A stretch of 38,972 nt of DNA from an uncultured Bacillota bacterium (GTDB lineage: Bacteria > Bacillota_I > Bacilli_A > RF39 > UBA660), in contig CAMVLZ010000013.1 in NCBI GenBank assembly GCA_947168485.1, forward strand, positions 1 to 38,972, given 5' to 3'. A model generated the notes under the pieces. That model was not told the DNA's origin. It was given only the letters and a program-made list of their open reading frames with translations, and ran no database searches. The position numbers were made by a program, and so were the translations under genes. How positions within the stretch are numbered: the stretch's first letter is position 1; each line of letters opens with the position of its first letter. Shown here one piece after another: positions 18,473 to 25,575 of the stretch.

Positions 18473-18490
18473 AATAAACTCCTAAAATTT

Positions 18491-18512
18491 AAAGGGTCTT
18501 GTAAGACCCTTT
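18491..18512 (-). terminator. Hairpin after the TasA-like gene (terminator or attenuator)
   Basis: The perfect inverted repeat AAAGGGTCTT / AAGACCCTTT (18491-18500, 18503-18512) has a two-base centre, so the effective loop is larger. On the minus strand it is followed by AAATTTT, a weak T-run, so some read-through into the 44-residue gene is likely. Confidence 0.65.
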
Positions 18513-18515
18513 ATA

Positions 18516-19598
18516 TTAAACTTCTTCTAATAAACTGAATTGCATATCATATGATAATGATTGTCCAGATGCATTGTTTTCACAGTCAACATCTTGACCT
18601 TCAATCCATAAGTAGAATCTTACTTTAGTAACTCCAGCTGCTAATTTAAACCAAGTTTGTCCATTTCCAACACCAGTATTAGTTGTTGAGAATAAACCAG
18701 TTACTGAACCAAAGTATGATGAATTAGTACTATTTAAAGGTACTCCTGAACTAATTTCAGATTTAATACCATTATATGATAATACATTAGGTGAATTTGA
18801 AGTTACAGTAGTTGATGTATAAATACCAGCATGAGTAATACCAGATGCACTATGAGTATTACTATTTGGTTCCCAAACTATAACATTTCCTGTAGTATTA
18901 CCTTTACCACTTGAAGTAGTACCACTTGCTGATTGTGCTTGAATTGTAGATAAAGCAGTTCCAATAGGACTATTTCCTTCTCTTAACCAAGCAATACGAG
19001 CAGAGTTTTGTAATCCTTTATCAGTTTCTTCAGCAGTAGTTGAAGTATTATCTCCATCACTCCATACAGAAACTCTAGAATTATTTGTTAAATATACTTG
19101 AGATTCTTGAGTAACTTGGAAGAATAAGTCGAAAGCAACTAAACTTCCTTCTTGTCCTTTAGCCTCAGTCATCTTTGTAGCAGTTAATAATTCGTTACCA
19201 GAAGTATCAGAATCAACTGATCCAATATAATAATTTAATTTTCCAGAAACAGCAGTATCTGCAGTTGTTGAAACTGGAACGATAGAAGCACTTGGAGTAG
19301 TTCCATCACCTCTAAATGGTAACATATTAGTATTTCCAGGATATAAAGTACTAGATCCTAGAGTTGCTAATAAATCTTCATTAGTAATAACAGTTTTCCA
19401 ACTAGTACCATCAGTAGATACTTGTAAACCGTTTTGAGCAGCTACATTAACGTCAATAGTTTGTACTGTAACTGTTTGGTTTGCAGTAAACCATGCATAT
19501 GTACTTGCAGTTAAAATAATACCTACAAATAATATCATTAAAATTGATAAAAATATTTTTCTTTTTCTTTTCTTTTCATAGTTTTGAGTATTGTTCAT
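18516..19598 (-). CDS. TasA/CalY-type SipW-dependent secreted protein
   Basis: This 360-residue protein is a probable extracellular fibre or matrix protein and a candidate substrate of the SipW-type peptidase. It has a basic N terminus (KKRKRK at 9-14), a hydrophobic segment at about 15-33, and directly after it TASTYAWFTANQTVTVQTID, the typical SipW-dependent signal region followed by the conserved N-terminal strand. The rest is T/S/N-rich beta-type sequence. The C terminus contains VRFYLWIEGQDVDCENNASG; the same WxEGxDxxC block closes the upstream protein at 19617. It has a strong AAGGAGG ribosome site, follows that gene closely in one operon, and is followed by a hairpin. The family call rests on the signal region. 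Fibre formation is inferred from TasA/CalY biology. Confidence 0.8.
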   Translation of the reverse strand: MNNTQNYEKKRKRKIFLSILMILFVGIILTASTYAWFTANQTVTVQTIDVNVAAQNGLQVSTDGTSWKTVITNEDLLATLGSSTLYPGNTNMLPFRGDGTTPSASIVPVSTTADTAVSGKLNYYIGSVDSDTSGNELLTATKMTEAKGQEGSLVAFDLFFQVTQESQVYLTNNSRVSVWSDGDNTSTTAEETDKGLQNSARIAWLREGNSPIGTALSTIQAQSASGTTSSGKGNTTGNVIVWEPNSNTHSASGITHAGIYTSTTVTSNSPNVLSYNGIKSEISSGVPLNSTNSSYFGSVTGLFSTTNTGVGNGQTWFKLAAGVTKVRFYLWIEGQDVDCENNASGQSLSYDMQFSLLEEV

Positions 19599-19616
19599 AT
19601 TTTCCTCCTTAATTTA

Positions 19617-20306
19617 TCACTCGACATGTTCTTCAGTTATATCCATGTGCATTTTTATTTCTCCACCCAATAAATCATTTTTACATTCAGGGTCGTCACC
19701 TTCTAGCCATATAACTATGGTGAATTTATCTTTTTGTTTAGGTTTAAAGTTCTTAACTTGTTTAAGCACCGCAACAGTATCAGATTTAAAAGCTGTTGTA
19801 TTAGGCTCAGCCTTATTAGTAACCCTATTACGTTTAGCATAAACAACTCTATTACCATTCTGATAGATCATTATTCTTATAGCATCATCTACTCTTTTAA
19901 TAGTATCATCAATATCTAGTTCATACCAATAATTTACTTTTTCTTTACCAGCATTAACTAAATAAAAACTATAAGCAATATAATTATCCCCATTATGACT
20001 ACCAGTACCATCATTTAAATTACCAGGTAACCAGTTAATAGAAATATTATCCATATAATCTATCGTATCAGCAGATAACTTAACCGTTTTATTTTTCAGT
20101 TTACCATCTTCTGATAAATAAATATTTTTACGGTTAGATAAATTCTTATCTAAACTAACAGTAAACCTTCCACCATCATAGACAATATATAAAAATAAAT
20201 AAATAACTGAAACTAAAATGATTAATAACAATAATATAATTTTGATGATTCTAATGAATAATTTTCTTTTATATACACTTTTAGCATCAATTTCAACATT
20301 TCCCAT
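19617..20306 (-). CDS. Membrane-anchored TasA-related protein
   Basis: I choose the ATG at 20306 over the in-frame GTG at 20315 because GGTGAT, a ribosome site used repeatedly in this window, lies four bases before the ATG. The 229-residue product has one membrane segment near 20-45 and an extracellular beta-rich domain with a DGTGSHNGDNYIAYSFYLVN strand region. It ends in TIVIWLEGDDPECKNDLLGG, matching the C-terminal block of the adjacent TasA-like protein (WLEGDDPEC versus WIEGQDVDC). It lacks the TYAWF signal of its neighbour, so it probably stays anchored, and may act as an assembly base or regulator for the secreted partner. It is the first gene of the operon, with a good promoter and a hairpin in its leader. 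Confidence 0.65.
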   Translation of the reverse strand: MGNVEIDAKSVYKRKLFIRIIKIILLLLIILVSVIYLFLYIVYDGGRFTVSLDKNLSNRKNIYLSEDGKLKNKTVKLSADTIDYMDNISINWLPGNLNDGTGSHNGDNYIAYSFYLVNAGKEKVNYWYELDIDDTIKRVDDAIRIMIYQNGNRVVYAKRNRVTNKAEPNTTAFKSDTVAVLKQVKNFKPKQKDKFTIVIWLEGDDPECKNDLLGGEIKMHMDITEEHVE

Positions 20307-20338
20307 TTCAATCACCCACTATTATTAATATATAATCT

Positions 20339-20374
20339 ACATAGTTTTAATCAATGCCACCTTCCCTACTATGT
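20339..20374 (-). promoter_or_regulatory. Leader hairpin of the TasA-type operon
   Basis: The inverted repeat ACATAGT (20339-20345) / ACTATGT (20368-20374) has a 22-base loop containing AGGGAAGGTGGC on the transcript strand. It lies between the predicted transcription start and the start codon. The loop's AGGGAAGG could mimic a ribosome site. Regulatory function is inferred. Confidence 0.35.
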
Positions 20375-20382
20375 CTATTATC

Positions 20383-20410
20383 ATTATAGCATAAAAAATC
20401 TTCATAGCAA
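20383..20410 (-). promoter_or_regulatory. Promoter of the TasA-type operon
   Basis: Minus-strand -35 TTGCTA (20405-20410) and perfect -10 TATAAT (20383-20388) with a 16-base spacer, upstream of the gene starting at 20306. Confidence 0.7.
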
Positions 20411-20468
20411 TATTTTTTTACACTTTTTTGTCCACAATGTAAACAAAAAATCATAGTAGATTTACCTA

Positions 20469-20502
20469 TTGACAAAACAATAAAAATATATTAAATTATA
20501 AT
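20469..20502 (+). promoter_or_regulatory. Promoter-like sequence for the plus-strand RNA
   Basis: A perfect -35 TTGACA (20469-20474) is followed by TAAATT at 17 bases (20492-20497) and by TATAAT at 22 bases (20497-20502). One of these would be the -10; the second is a better hexamer but too far. No protein gene follows on this strand for over 4 kb. Confidence 0.5.
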
Positions 20503-20507
20503 TGTAT

Positions 20508-20950
20508 TTTGATACATTAGATATCGCAATACATGTATGAGAATTTTTAACTTATAATTATCTTCAATTTATTTGAATTTAATTACTGATAAAAAGAATT
20601 ATACAAATTGTATTGAAAGATGGGGATTGTGAAATAACAATCTTAATCAATAACTTATCGTAGTCAAAATACTGTAACCGTGTAAGAGAAAGAAAACTCA
20701 ATAAAGATAAGATTAATTTGCTAACCTCATACTGATAATGTGAACTACGCGAATTAATATTACAAACTCGGTTTTATAATGTTTTATTAATTTGAATTTA
20801 TTATTTGACAATATTGATAGCAATATTAATATTAGAAGATCTTATTTTTGGATTAGTATAGTTATAAAATTTGTTTACTTTTTGAAATGAAACTTTTATT
20901 TTAGTAGCGATATTAATTTAATTGTTTCATTTCTTTTTTTATGCAAAAAT
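20508..20950 (+). ncRNA. Candidate structured RNA, about 440 nt, unassigned
   Basis: There is no convincing open frame here. The segment starts after a TTGACA promoter-like sequence and ends with a stem GAAATGAAAC (20884-20893) / GTTTCATTTC (20934-20943) followed by seven T, a terminator with a 40-base loop. Several short hairpins are visible: GTAT/ATAC at the 5' end, GATTGT/ACAATC near 20627-20644, and ATATTG/CAATAT near 20810-20826. Parts such as 20680-20775 are clearly richer in G+C than the flanks, a usual sign of a structured RNA in an AT-rich genome. I see none of the diagnostic blocks of tmRNA, RNase P or SRP RNA. The 5' end is approximate. Confidence 0.45.
20884..20950 (+). terminator. 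Terminator of the plus-strand candidate RNA
   Basis: A 10-bp perfect stem with a 40-base loop, followed by TTTTTTT at 20944-20950. Confidence 0.6.
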
Positions 20951-20968
20951 TTAAGCACAAAAAAAAGC

Positions 20969-21000
20969 AGTTATTATGACCTAACTGCTTCTAAAAAGAT
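20969..21000 (-). terminator. Terminator of the minus-strand candidate RNA
   Basis: Stem AAGCAGTTA (20975-20983) / TAACTGCTT (20992-21000) with eight T on the minus strand. The upstream protein gene already has its own terminator at 21318-21346, so this one must serve another transcript. Confidence 0.85.
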
Positions 21001-21243
21001 TACTTCTCTTTTGTCAACTATTATAATACTGATAATATTACAATAGCCCGGTAAAAATGGGAGCCAAATATTCTTAGTCATATTTAATTCAGCCACTCAT
21101 CGTATAAGCATTTTCCTTTGCAATGTAACTCCTAGTACATGAACAAGATAAGTAAATAACATACTTAACAAGAACACATTTATAATTAAATAAATAATAA
21201 TAAATCATTATAACCTAACTATACTTGCAAATTTCCTGTCTCA
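20969..21243 (-). ncRNA. Candidate structured RNA, about 275 nt, unassigned
   Basis: The minus-strand segment has no protein frame of note and ends in a strong terminator. A promoter-like TTGTTA-16-TATGAT (21250-21277) precedes it; an alternative -10 TATAAT lies at 21207-21212, which would shorten the RNA. A G+C-rich core around 21045-21125 reads GAGTGGCTG, an AAATAT/ATATTT hairpin, then GGCTCCCA and CCGGGC. The size is in the range of 6S-type RNAs, but I cannot match conserved positions and leave it unnamed. Confidence 0.45.
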
Positions 21244-21249
21244 TATGAA

Positions 21250-21277
21250 ATCATAATTTTAATTCATATACTAACAA
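21250..21277 (-). promoter_or_regulatory. Promoter-like sequence for the minus-strand RNA
   Basis: Minus-strand -35 TTGTTA (21272-21277) and -10 TATGAT (21250-21255) with a 16-base spacer, about 40 bases beyond the upstream protein gene's terminator. Confidence 0.45.
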
Positions 21278-21315
21278 CTACATTAAAACATAAAAACTAA
21301 TTTTAGTCAATATCT

Positions 21316-21346
21316 AAAAAAAGAGTAAATCAATTTTACTCTTTTT
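21316..21346 (-). terminator. Terminator of the nrdDG/membrane-protein operon
   Basis: A 12-bp stem (21318-21329 with 21335-21346) and a T-run on the minus strand overlap the stop codon of the gene ending at 21336. Confidence 0.85.
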
Positions 21347-22085
21347 CTGTACTTACAAATTTTAAATCTTTATCAAATGTCCAAATAGTTTTATATGTTT
21401 TAGTAACTTCTTCAGTAGCACTATTAAATTCTTGTCCAGTAGTATGTACTAAATATTTATCTCCATCTTTTTTATAATAATCAATAATTGAATTATAACT
21501 CATAACAGTTGTTCCACCACATCTATGAAATAAATAAATATCAGTTTTACTCATAGCTAGAGGCATTGGACAACCTAATTTTTTAATATCTTTTATAGTA
21601 TATTTAGGTTTCTCACCAAAAAAATCTTCATATTCTTGATTAAAATCTTCAACCCTAACAATAGTTACAGGTTCTCCAACTATTTCACTACTCTCATTTC
21701 TATTAAAAGTGCTATCTACCATTTCATCAATTTCACTTTTATCAATAATATGATTATCTTGAGCATATCTTAAAGTAGCATTATAAACCATTTTTAATTT
21801 CATTTCATCACTGATTTTAGTTGTACCTTTATTAAAATACTTAGCCGTAATATAATCACTTGCTACACTATCATCAATTGAAGCAGCATCTATAAAATGA
21901 GATATTTTTTGTTTAACTTCAAAACTAACATCATCTACTACTTCATTATTAGTTTTCTCATCTTTAGAATCCTTACTTAGATAATTATCATATCCATAAT
22001 AAGCACCTAATCCAACAACAATACCCACTAACAACATAATTATAGCTTTAATCCAACCACTACCCTTTTTTGATTTATCTTTCAT
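21336..22085 (-). CDS. Membrane-anchored extracytoplasmic protein of unknown function
   Basis: The 249-residue product has a basic N terminus, one membrane segment (about 12-30, AIIMLLVGIVVGLGAYYGY), a charged linker and an extracytoplasmic domain of about 190 residues. Two Cys (in LGCPMP and HRCGGT) could form a disulfide. There is no lipobox. I do not recognise the domain; the TTGQEF...YKTIWTF end has the look of a beta-sheet ligand-binding fold, but that is only an impression. It follows nrdG by 36 bases and has a strong AGGAGG ribosome site plus a possible promoter of its own, so co-expression with the reductase may be partial. Confidence 0.65.
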   Translation of the reverse strand: MKDKSKKGSGWIKAIIMLLVGIVVGLGAYYGYDNYLSKDSKDEKTNNEVVDDVSFEVKQKISHFIDAASIDDSVASDYITAKYFNKGTTKISDEMKLKMVYNATLRYAQDNHIIDKSEIDEMVDSTFNRNESSEIVGEPVTIVRVEDFNQEYEDFFGEKPKYTIKDIKKLGCPMPLAMSKTDIYLFHRCGGTTVMSYNSIIDYYKKDGDKYLVHTTGQEFNSATEEVTKTYKTIWTFDKDLKFVSTEKE

Positions 22086-22106
22086 ACAAAAGTCCTCCTA
22101 TAATGA

Positions 22107-22136
22107 ATTATACAACACATTTTATTCATTGTACAA
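22107..22136 (-). promoter_or_regulatory. Possible internal promoter before the membrane-protein gene
   Basis: Minus-strand TTGTAC (22131-22136), 18 bases, TATAAT (22107-22112). It begins inside the end of nrdG. Confidence 0.4.
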
Positions 22137-22616
22137 AATAATTTTATTATTATTTAAAGACTTCTTTACATCAATAACTCTCTGATTAGATGAACCTCTC
22201 CATTTTAAAGTAGGATCATGTAAATCATCTATATATTGACCATCTACTAATACATCAATATAATTCATTATTTCTTTATCTTTTAAATCTTTGTCAAATA
22301 AGAAACCACTCCAAGACCAAATAGTCTTATCAGGAAATCTTTCTTTAAATGCTTTTGCTAGTTTAGTACTTCCTTCAATATTATTAGGATGCATTGGTTC
22401 TCCACCTAATATAGACAATCCAACAATATGAGACTTATCACATAAATCTAATATGTGATCAATAACTTCATCATTAAACTCTTCACCCTTATTAAAATCC
22501 CAAGTTTCAGGATTAAAACAATTCTTACAATGAAAAGCACATCCTTGAAAGAATATAGATACTCTAATACCAGGTCCATTAGAAATATCCATCTTTCTAA
22601 TCTTACTATATCTCAT
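22122..22616 (-). CDS. nrdG: Anaerobic ribonucleotide reductase activating protein
   Basis: This radical-SAM activase generates the glycyl radical on NrdD using S-adenosylmethionine and a 4Fe-4S cluster. The 164 residues are the usual NrdG length. The cluster ligands are C26, C30 and C33 in GCAFHCKNCFNPETW, followed by the SAM-binding glycine motif LSILGGEPM. The C-terminal LVDGQYIDD and WRGSSNQRVID segments are also NrdG hallmarks. Its start codon shares one base with the nrdD stop (TAATG), and AAGGA lies just upstream inside nrdD, so the two are translationally coupled, as fits an enzyme-activase pair. Confidence 0.96.
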   Translation of the reverse strand: MRYSKIRKMDISNGPGIRVSIFFQGCAFHCKNCFNPETWDFNKGEEFNDEVIDHILDLCDKSHIVGLSILGGEPMHPNNIEGSTKLAKAFKERFPDKTIWSWSGFLFDKDLKDKEIMNYIDVLVDGQYIDDLHDPTLKWRGSSNQRVIDVKKSLNNNKIILYNE

Positions 22617-24805
22617 TAGTCATCCTTATTATCTATATGAAGAACTCTCTCTTTTATTTCTTGAGTTCTACCTTTATTCCAGAAATTAGATCCAATATAT
22701 CCACAAGTTCTTCTAGCAACATTTAATTTATCATGATCTCTATTACCACAATTAGGACAATACCATTCTAAATTATCATCAATTAATATTTCTCCAGTAT
22801 AACCACATTCTTGACAATAATCACTCTTAGTATTTAATTCAGCATACATAATATTATCATATATAAAATTAATAACTTCTAAAACAATATCTAAATTATT
22901 AGAAAGATTAGGAGTTTCTATATAAGAAATAGCTCCTCCTGGAGATAATTTTTGAAATTCACTTTCTAAAGCTAACTTCTCAAAAGCATCTATCTCTTCA
23001 AATACAGGTACATGATAACTATTAGTAATATAATCTCTATCAGTAATACCCTTAATTTTACCAAATCTTTCACGTAACCCCTTCGCAAATTTATAAGTTG
23101 TGGATTCAATAGGAGTTCCGTATACAGAATAATCTATATTTTCTTCTTCTTTCCATTTCTTACAAGCATCATTCATATGTTGCATTACACGAAGTCCAAA
23201 ATCTTTTCCTTCTCCTCCATCAGTATGAGAATGTCCAGTCATATATTTAACACATTCATATAGACCAGCATATCCTAAAGAAATAGTTGAGTATCCATTA
23301 TGTAATAAATCATGAATAGATTCTCCTTTATCAAGTCTAGCTAAAGCACCATGTTGCCATAAGATAGGCGCAACATCACTAGTAACTTTAGATAAACGTT
23401 TATGTCTAATTTGAAGTGCTCTATGACATAATTCTAATCTATCATCAAATATCTTCCAGAATAAATCCATATCCTTTCCAGAAGATAAAGCTACATCAGG
23501 TAAATTGATAGTAACTACTCCTTGATTAAATCTACCATAATATTTTCCTTTTCCAGGAACATAATTCTTAGCTTTAGCAACATTACCTAAAGAAATAGAT
23601 CTATCAGGAGTTAAGAAAGAACGGCATCCCATACATGGGTAACAATCTCCTTCTCCATTTTCATTTATCTTTAATTGTTTCATCATCTTCTCAGATATAT
23701 AGTCAGGAACCATTCTTTTCGCAGTACATTCAGCTGCTAACTTAGTAAGATAATAATACTTTGAATCCGGTCTAATATTATCTTCTTCTAAAACGTATAA
23801 AAGTTTCGGAAATGCAGGCGTAATATAAACACCCTTCTCATTCTTCATACCCTCTATTCTTTGTTTTAAGAATTCTTCTATAATCATAGCTAATTCTTCT
23901 TTATATTCATCAGTTTCACCTAAATACATATTAACTGATAAGAAAGGAGCTTGACCATTAGTATTATTCATAGAATTAACTTGATATTGGAAAGTTTGAA
24001 CACCATCCTCAATCTCTTTACGCAAATCTTCATCTACAAATTTATCTATTTGTGCTTTTGTAAGTTTTCTATTTTTATATTTTTTTTCAATTCTCTTTCT
24101 ACTCTCTCTAACAAAAGGAGCTAAATGAGTAAGAGAAATAGTAGCTCCACCATATTGTGAAGAACTAACAGCTAATATTATTTGAGTTGCGATAGTCATA
24201 GCAGTTAAAAATCTATGTGGTTTTTCTATCATAACCCCATTCATATTAGTACCATTTTGAAGCATATCTTCTAAATTAATTAAATCACAATTATGAAGAG
24301 CATCTTGTGCAAAATAATCCGCATCATGAAAGTGAATTATACCTTCATCATGAGCTTTAACTATATCTTCTGGTAATAAGAATCTTCTAGTAATATCAGT
24401 ACTAGTAATACCAGCTAAATAATCTCTTTGAGTAGTAACTACTCTAGCATTCTTATTAGAATTTTCTGTATTCCAATATTCATTTTCACCATCAATTAAC
24501 TCTTTAATAGAACGATCAGTAGTATTACTACGTCTAATAAGCTCTCTTGTATAACGATAAGTAATATACTCTTTAGCTAAAGCATATTTACCTAAAGTCA
24601 TTAAACGCATTTCAATTACATCTTGAATATCTTCTACTAACATTCTTTTCTTTTTTAAGCCTTCAATATACTTAATTATATTTCTAATTTGAACATCAGT
24701 TACTCTATCTTCTTCAGCTACTTCGGCATTAGCTTTAGAGATAGCTTCTTCAATTTTATCTGGACAATAATCAACTATATGCCCATCTCTTTTAACAACT
24801 TTCAT
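22616..24805 (-). CDS. nrdD: Anaerobic (class III) ribonucleoside-triphosphate reductase
   Basis: This enzyme makes deoxyribonucleotides without oxygen, using a glycyl radical. At 729 residues it is full length. An N-terminal ATP-cone (about 1-90, starting VVKRDGHIVDY) gives allosteric control. The catalytic barrel includes the active-site region CYPCMGCRSFL. Near the C terminus is the zinc site CQECGY...CPNCG and then RRTCGYIGSNFWNKGR, with the radical glycine at about 705. The start is supported by AGGAG close upstream. It is transcribed divergently from a Crp/Fnr-type regulator through an intergenic region with two inverted repeats, suggesting oxygen- or nucleotide-responsive control. Confidence 0.97.
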   Translation of the reverse strand: MKVVKRDGHIVDYCPDKIEEAISKANAEVAEEDRVTDVQIRNIIKYIEGLKKKRMLVEDIQDVIEMRLMTLGKYALAKEYITYRYTRELIRRSNTTDRSIKELIDGENEYWNTENSNKNARVVTTQRDYLAGITSTDITRRFLLPEDIVKAHDEGIIHFHDADYFAQDALHNCDLINLEDMLQNGTNMNGVMIEKPHRFLTAMTIATQIILAVSSSQYGGATISLTHLAPFVRESRKRIEKKYKNRKLTKAQIDKFVDEDLRKEIEDGVQTFQYQVNSMNNTNGQAPFLSVNMYLGETDEYKEELAMIIEEFLKQRIEGMKNEKGVYITPAFPKLLYVLEEDNIRPDSKYYYLTKLAAECTAKRMVPDYISEKMMKQLKINENGEGDCYPCMGCRSFLTPDRSISLGNVAKAKNYVPGKGKYYGRFNQGVVTINLPDVALSSGKDMDLFWKIFDDRLELCHRALQIRHKRLSKVTSDVAPILWQHGALARLDKGESIHDLLHNGYSTISLGYAGLYECVKYMTGHSHTDGGEGKDFGLRVMQHMNDACKKWKEEENIDYSVYGTPIESTTYKFAKGLRERFGKIKGITDRDYITNSYHVPVFEEIDAFEKLALESEFQKLSPGGAISYIETPNLSNNLDIVLEVINFIYDNIMYAELNTKSDYCQECGYTGEILIDDNLEWYCPNCGNRDHDKLNVARRTCGYIGSNFWNKGRTQEIKERVLHIDNKDD

Positions 24806-24839
24806 CTCCCTATTCTCCTCTCCACTAAAATAATTTTAT

Positions 24840-24862
24840 CACTAATATATAAAATATTAGTG
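24840..24862. promoter_or_regulatory. Inverted repeat overlapping the nrdD -10 (possible operator)
   Basis: Nine-base arms CACTAATAT (24840-24848) and ATATTAGTG (24854-24862) with a 5-base centre cover the predicted nrdD -10 (24846-24851). Position suggests repression. It shares A/T-rich symmetry with NrdR boxes but does not match their spacing, so I do not call it one. Confidence 0.5.
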
Positions 24863-24897
24863 TTGCAGTTGCAACACTTTACATAATTTGATAAAAT
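24846..24897. promoter_or_regulatory. Divergent nrdD / regulator promoters sharing one -35 hexamer
   Basis: TTGCAA at 24869-24874 is its own reverse complement. On the plus strand it lies 17 bases before TAAAAT (24892-24897), leading to the regulator gene. On the minus strand it lies 17 bases before TATATA (24846-24851), leading to nrdD. The two polymerase sites would therefore exclude each other. Confidence 0.5.
24860..24877. promoter_or_regulatory. Candidate operator of the Crp/Fnr-type regulator
   Basis: The inverted repeat GTGTTGCAGTTGCAACAC has perfect 8-base arms and a 2-base centre, a size typical for a dimeric helix-turn-helix protein. It covers the shared -35 hexamer of both divergent genes. 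The Crp/Fnr-type protein encoded next to it is the obvious candidate binder. Confidence 0.55.
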
Positions 24898-24918
24898 TTT
24901 CTAAAGAGGTGATATTTT

Positions 24919-25563
24919 ATGCAAAATGCTTTTCATAATATATCAACAAATAACAAGAAAAAACTACTTTCTCTTCTAGAATCAAAAGTAACACACTTTA
25001 CAAAAAACTCGTCAATATTAAATAATTATACAAATGAAAATATCGTAGGAATAATAGAAGAAGGAACAGTACAATTAATAAAAACAGCTGATAATGGTAA
25101 TAGAACTATTATTCAAGAATTATCTACTAATGAAGTATTCACAACTGATGTAAATACATTTTTCAATGATACAGATATTATTGCTTTAGAAGATTCTAAA
25201 ATTATAATAATAGATTATGATTATATAATAGAAAACTTAGATAATAATAAAGATTATTTTAATCAATTTATTAAAAATCTATTTGTAATAATGAATGAAA
25301 AAATATTAGAAAAGAATGAAAGAATCCAAATATTAACAAAGAAAACTATTCGTAATAAATTTTTAGAATATTTAAATCTTCAAAGCAGATCAAAAGGTTC
25401 TAGAAATATCTATCTACCTTATAATTATAAAGATCTAGCAGATTACCTAGCAGTAGATAGAACAGCTCTAGCAAGAGAAATATCTATATTAAAAAAAGAA
25501 GGTTTTATAGAAACTAAAGGTAAAAAAATAACTATATTATTTGATAAAAAAAATAAGTTTTAA
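24919..25563 (+). CDS. Crp/Fnr-family transcription regulator
   Basis: This 214-residue DNA-binding protein has a cupin-like sensor half (about 15-125, with IIEEGTVQLIK and a glycine turn), a dimerisation helix (about 125-150) and a C-terminal winged helix-turn-helix, YKDLADYLAVDRTALAREISILKKEGFI at about 173-200, in the position typical for the family. The protein contains no cysteine, so it cannot bind the 4Fe-4S cluster of Fnr, and the cAMP-binding RxS pattern is not visible. Its signal is unknown; haem, nitric oxide or a small metabolite are possible. It is divergent from nrdD with a shared palindromic control region, so regulation of nrdDG and itself is likely. The GAGGTGAT ribosome site is strong. 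Confidence 0.88.
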   Translation: MQNAFHNISTNNKKKLLSLLESKVTHFTKNSSILNNYTNENIVGIIEEGTVQLIKTADNGNRTIIQELSTNEVFTTDVNTFFNDTDIIALEDSKIIIIDYDYIIENLDNNKDYFNQFIKNLFVIMNEKILEKNERIQILTKKTIRNKFLEYLNLQSRSKGSRNIYLPYNYKDLADYLAVDRTALAREISILKKEGFIETKGKKITILFDKKNKF

Positions 25564-25575
25564 AACTTATTTTTT
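25547..25575. terminator. Bidirectional terminator between regulator and Cys-rich peptide genes
   Basis: The near-perfect palindrome AAATAAGTT / AACTTATTT with T-runs both ways serves the convergent genes ending at 25563 and 25574. Confidence 0.8.

Noticed and set aside
19591-19919. Two overlapping plus-strand frames opposite the TasA-related genes
   Set aside because: Both are antisense to confidently read genes and lack ribosome sites.
20508-21243. tmRNA, RNase P RNA, SRP RNA or T-box identity for the two RNA candidates
   Set aside because: None of the diagnostic conserved blocks (for example the tmRNA TTTCGAC region, the RNase P GAGGAAAGTC block or the T-box GGTGGAACCGCG block) can be found on either strand.
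24840-24862. NrdR box in front of nrdD
   Set aside because: The 9-base arms with a 5-base centre do not match the 16-bp NrdR consensus or its usual paired spacing.
24689-24886. A 65-residue plus-strand frame across the 5' end of nrdD
   Set aside because: It is antisense to the ATP-cone coding sequence and runs through the divergent promoter region.
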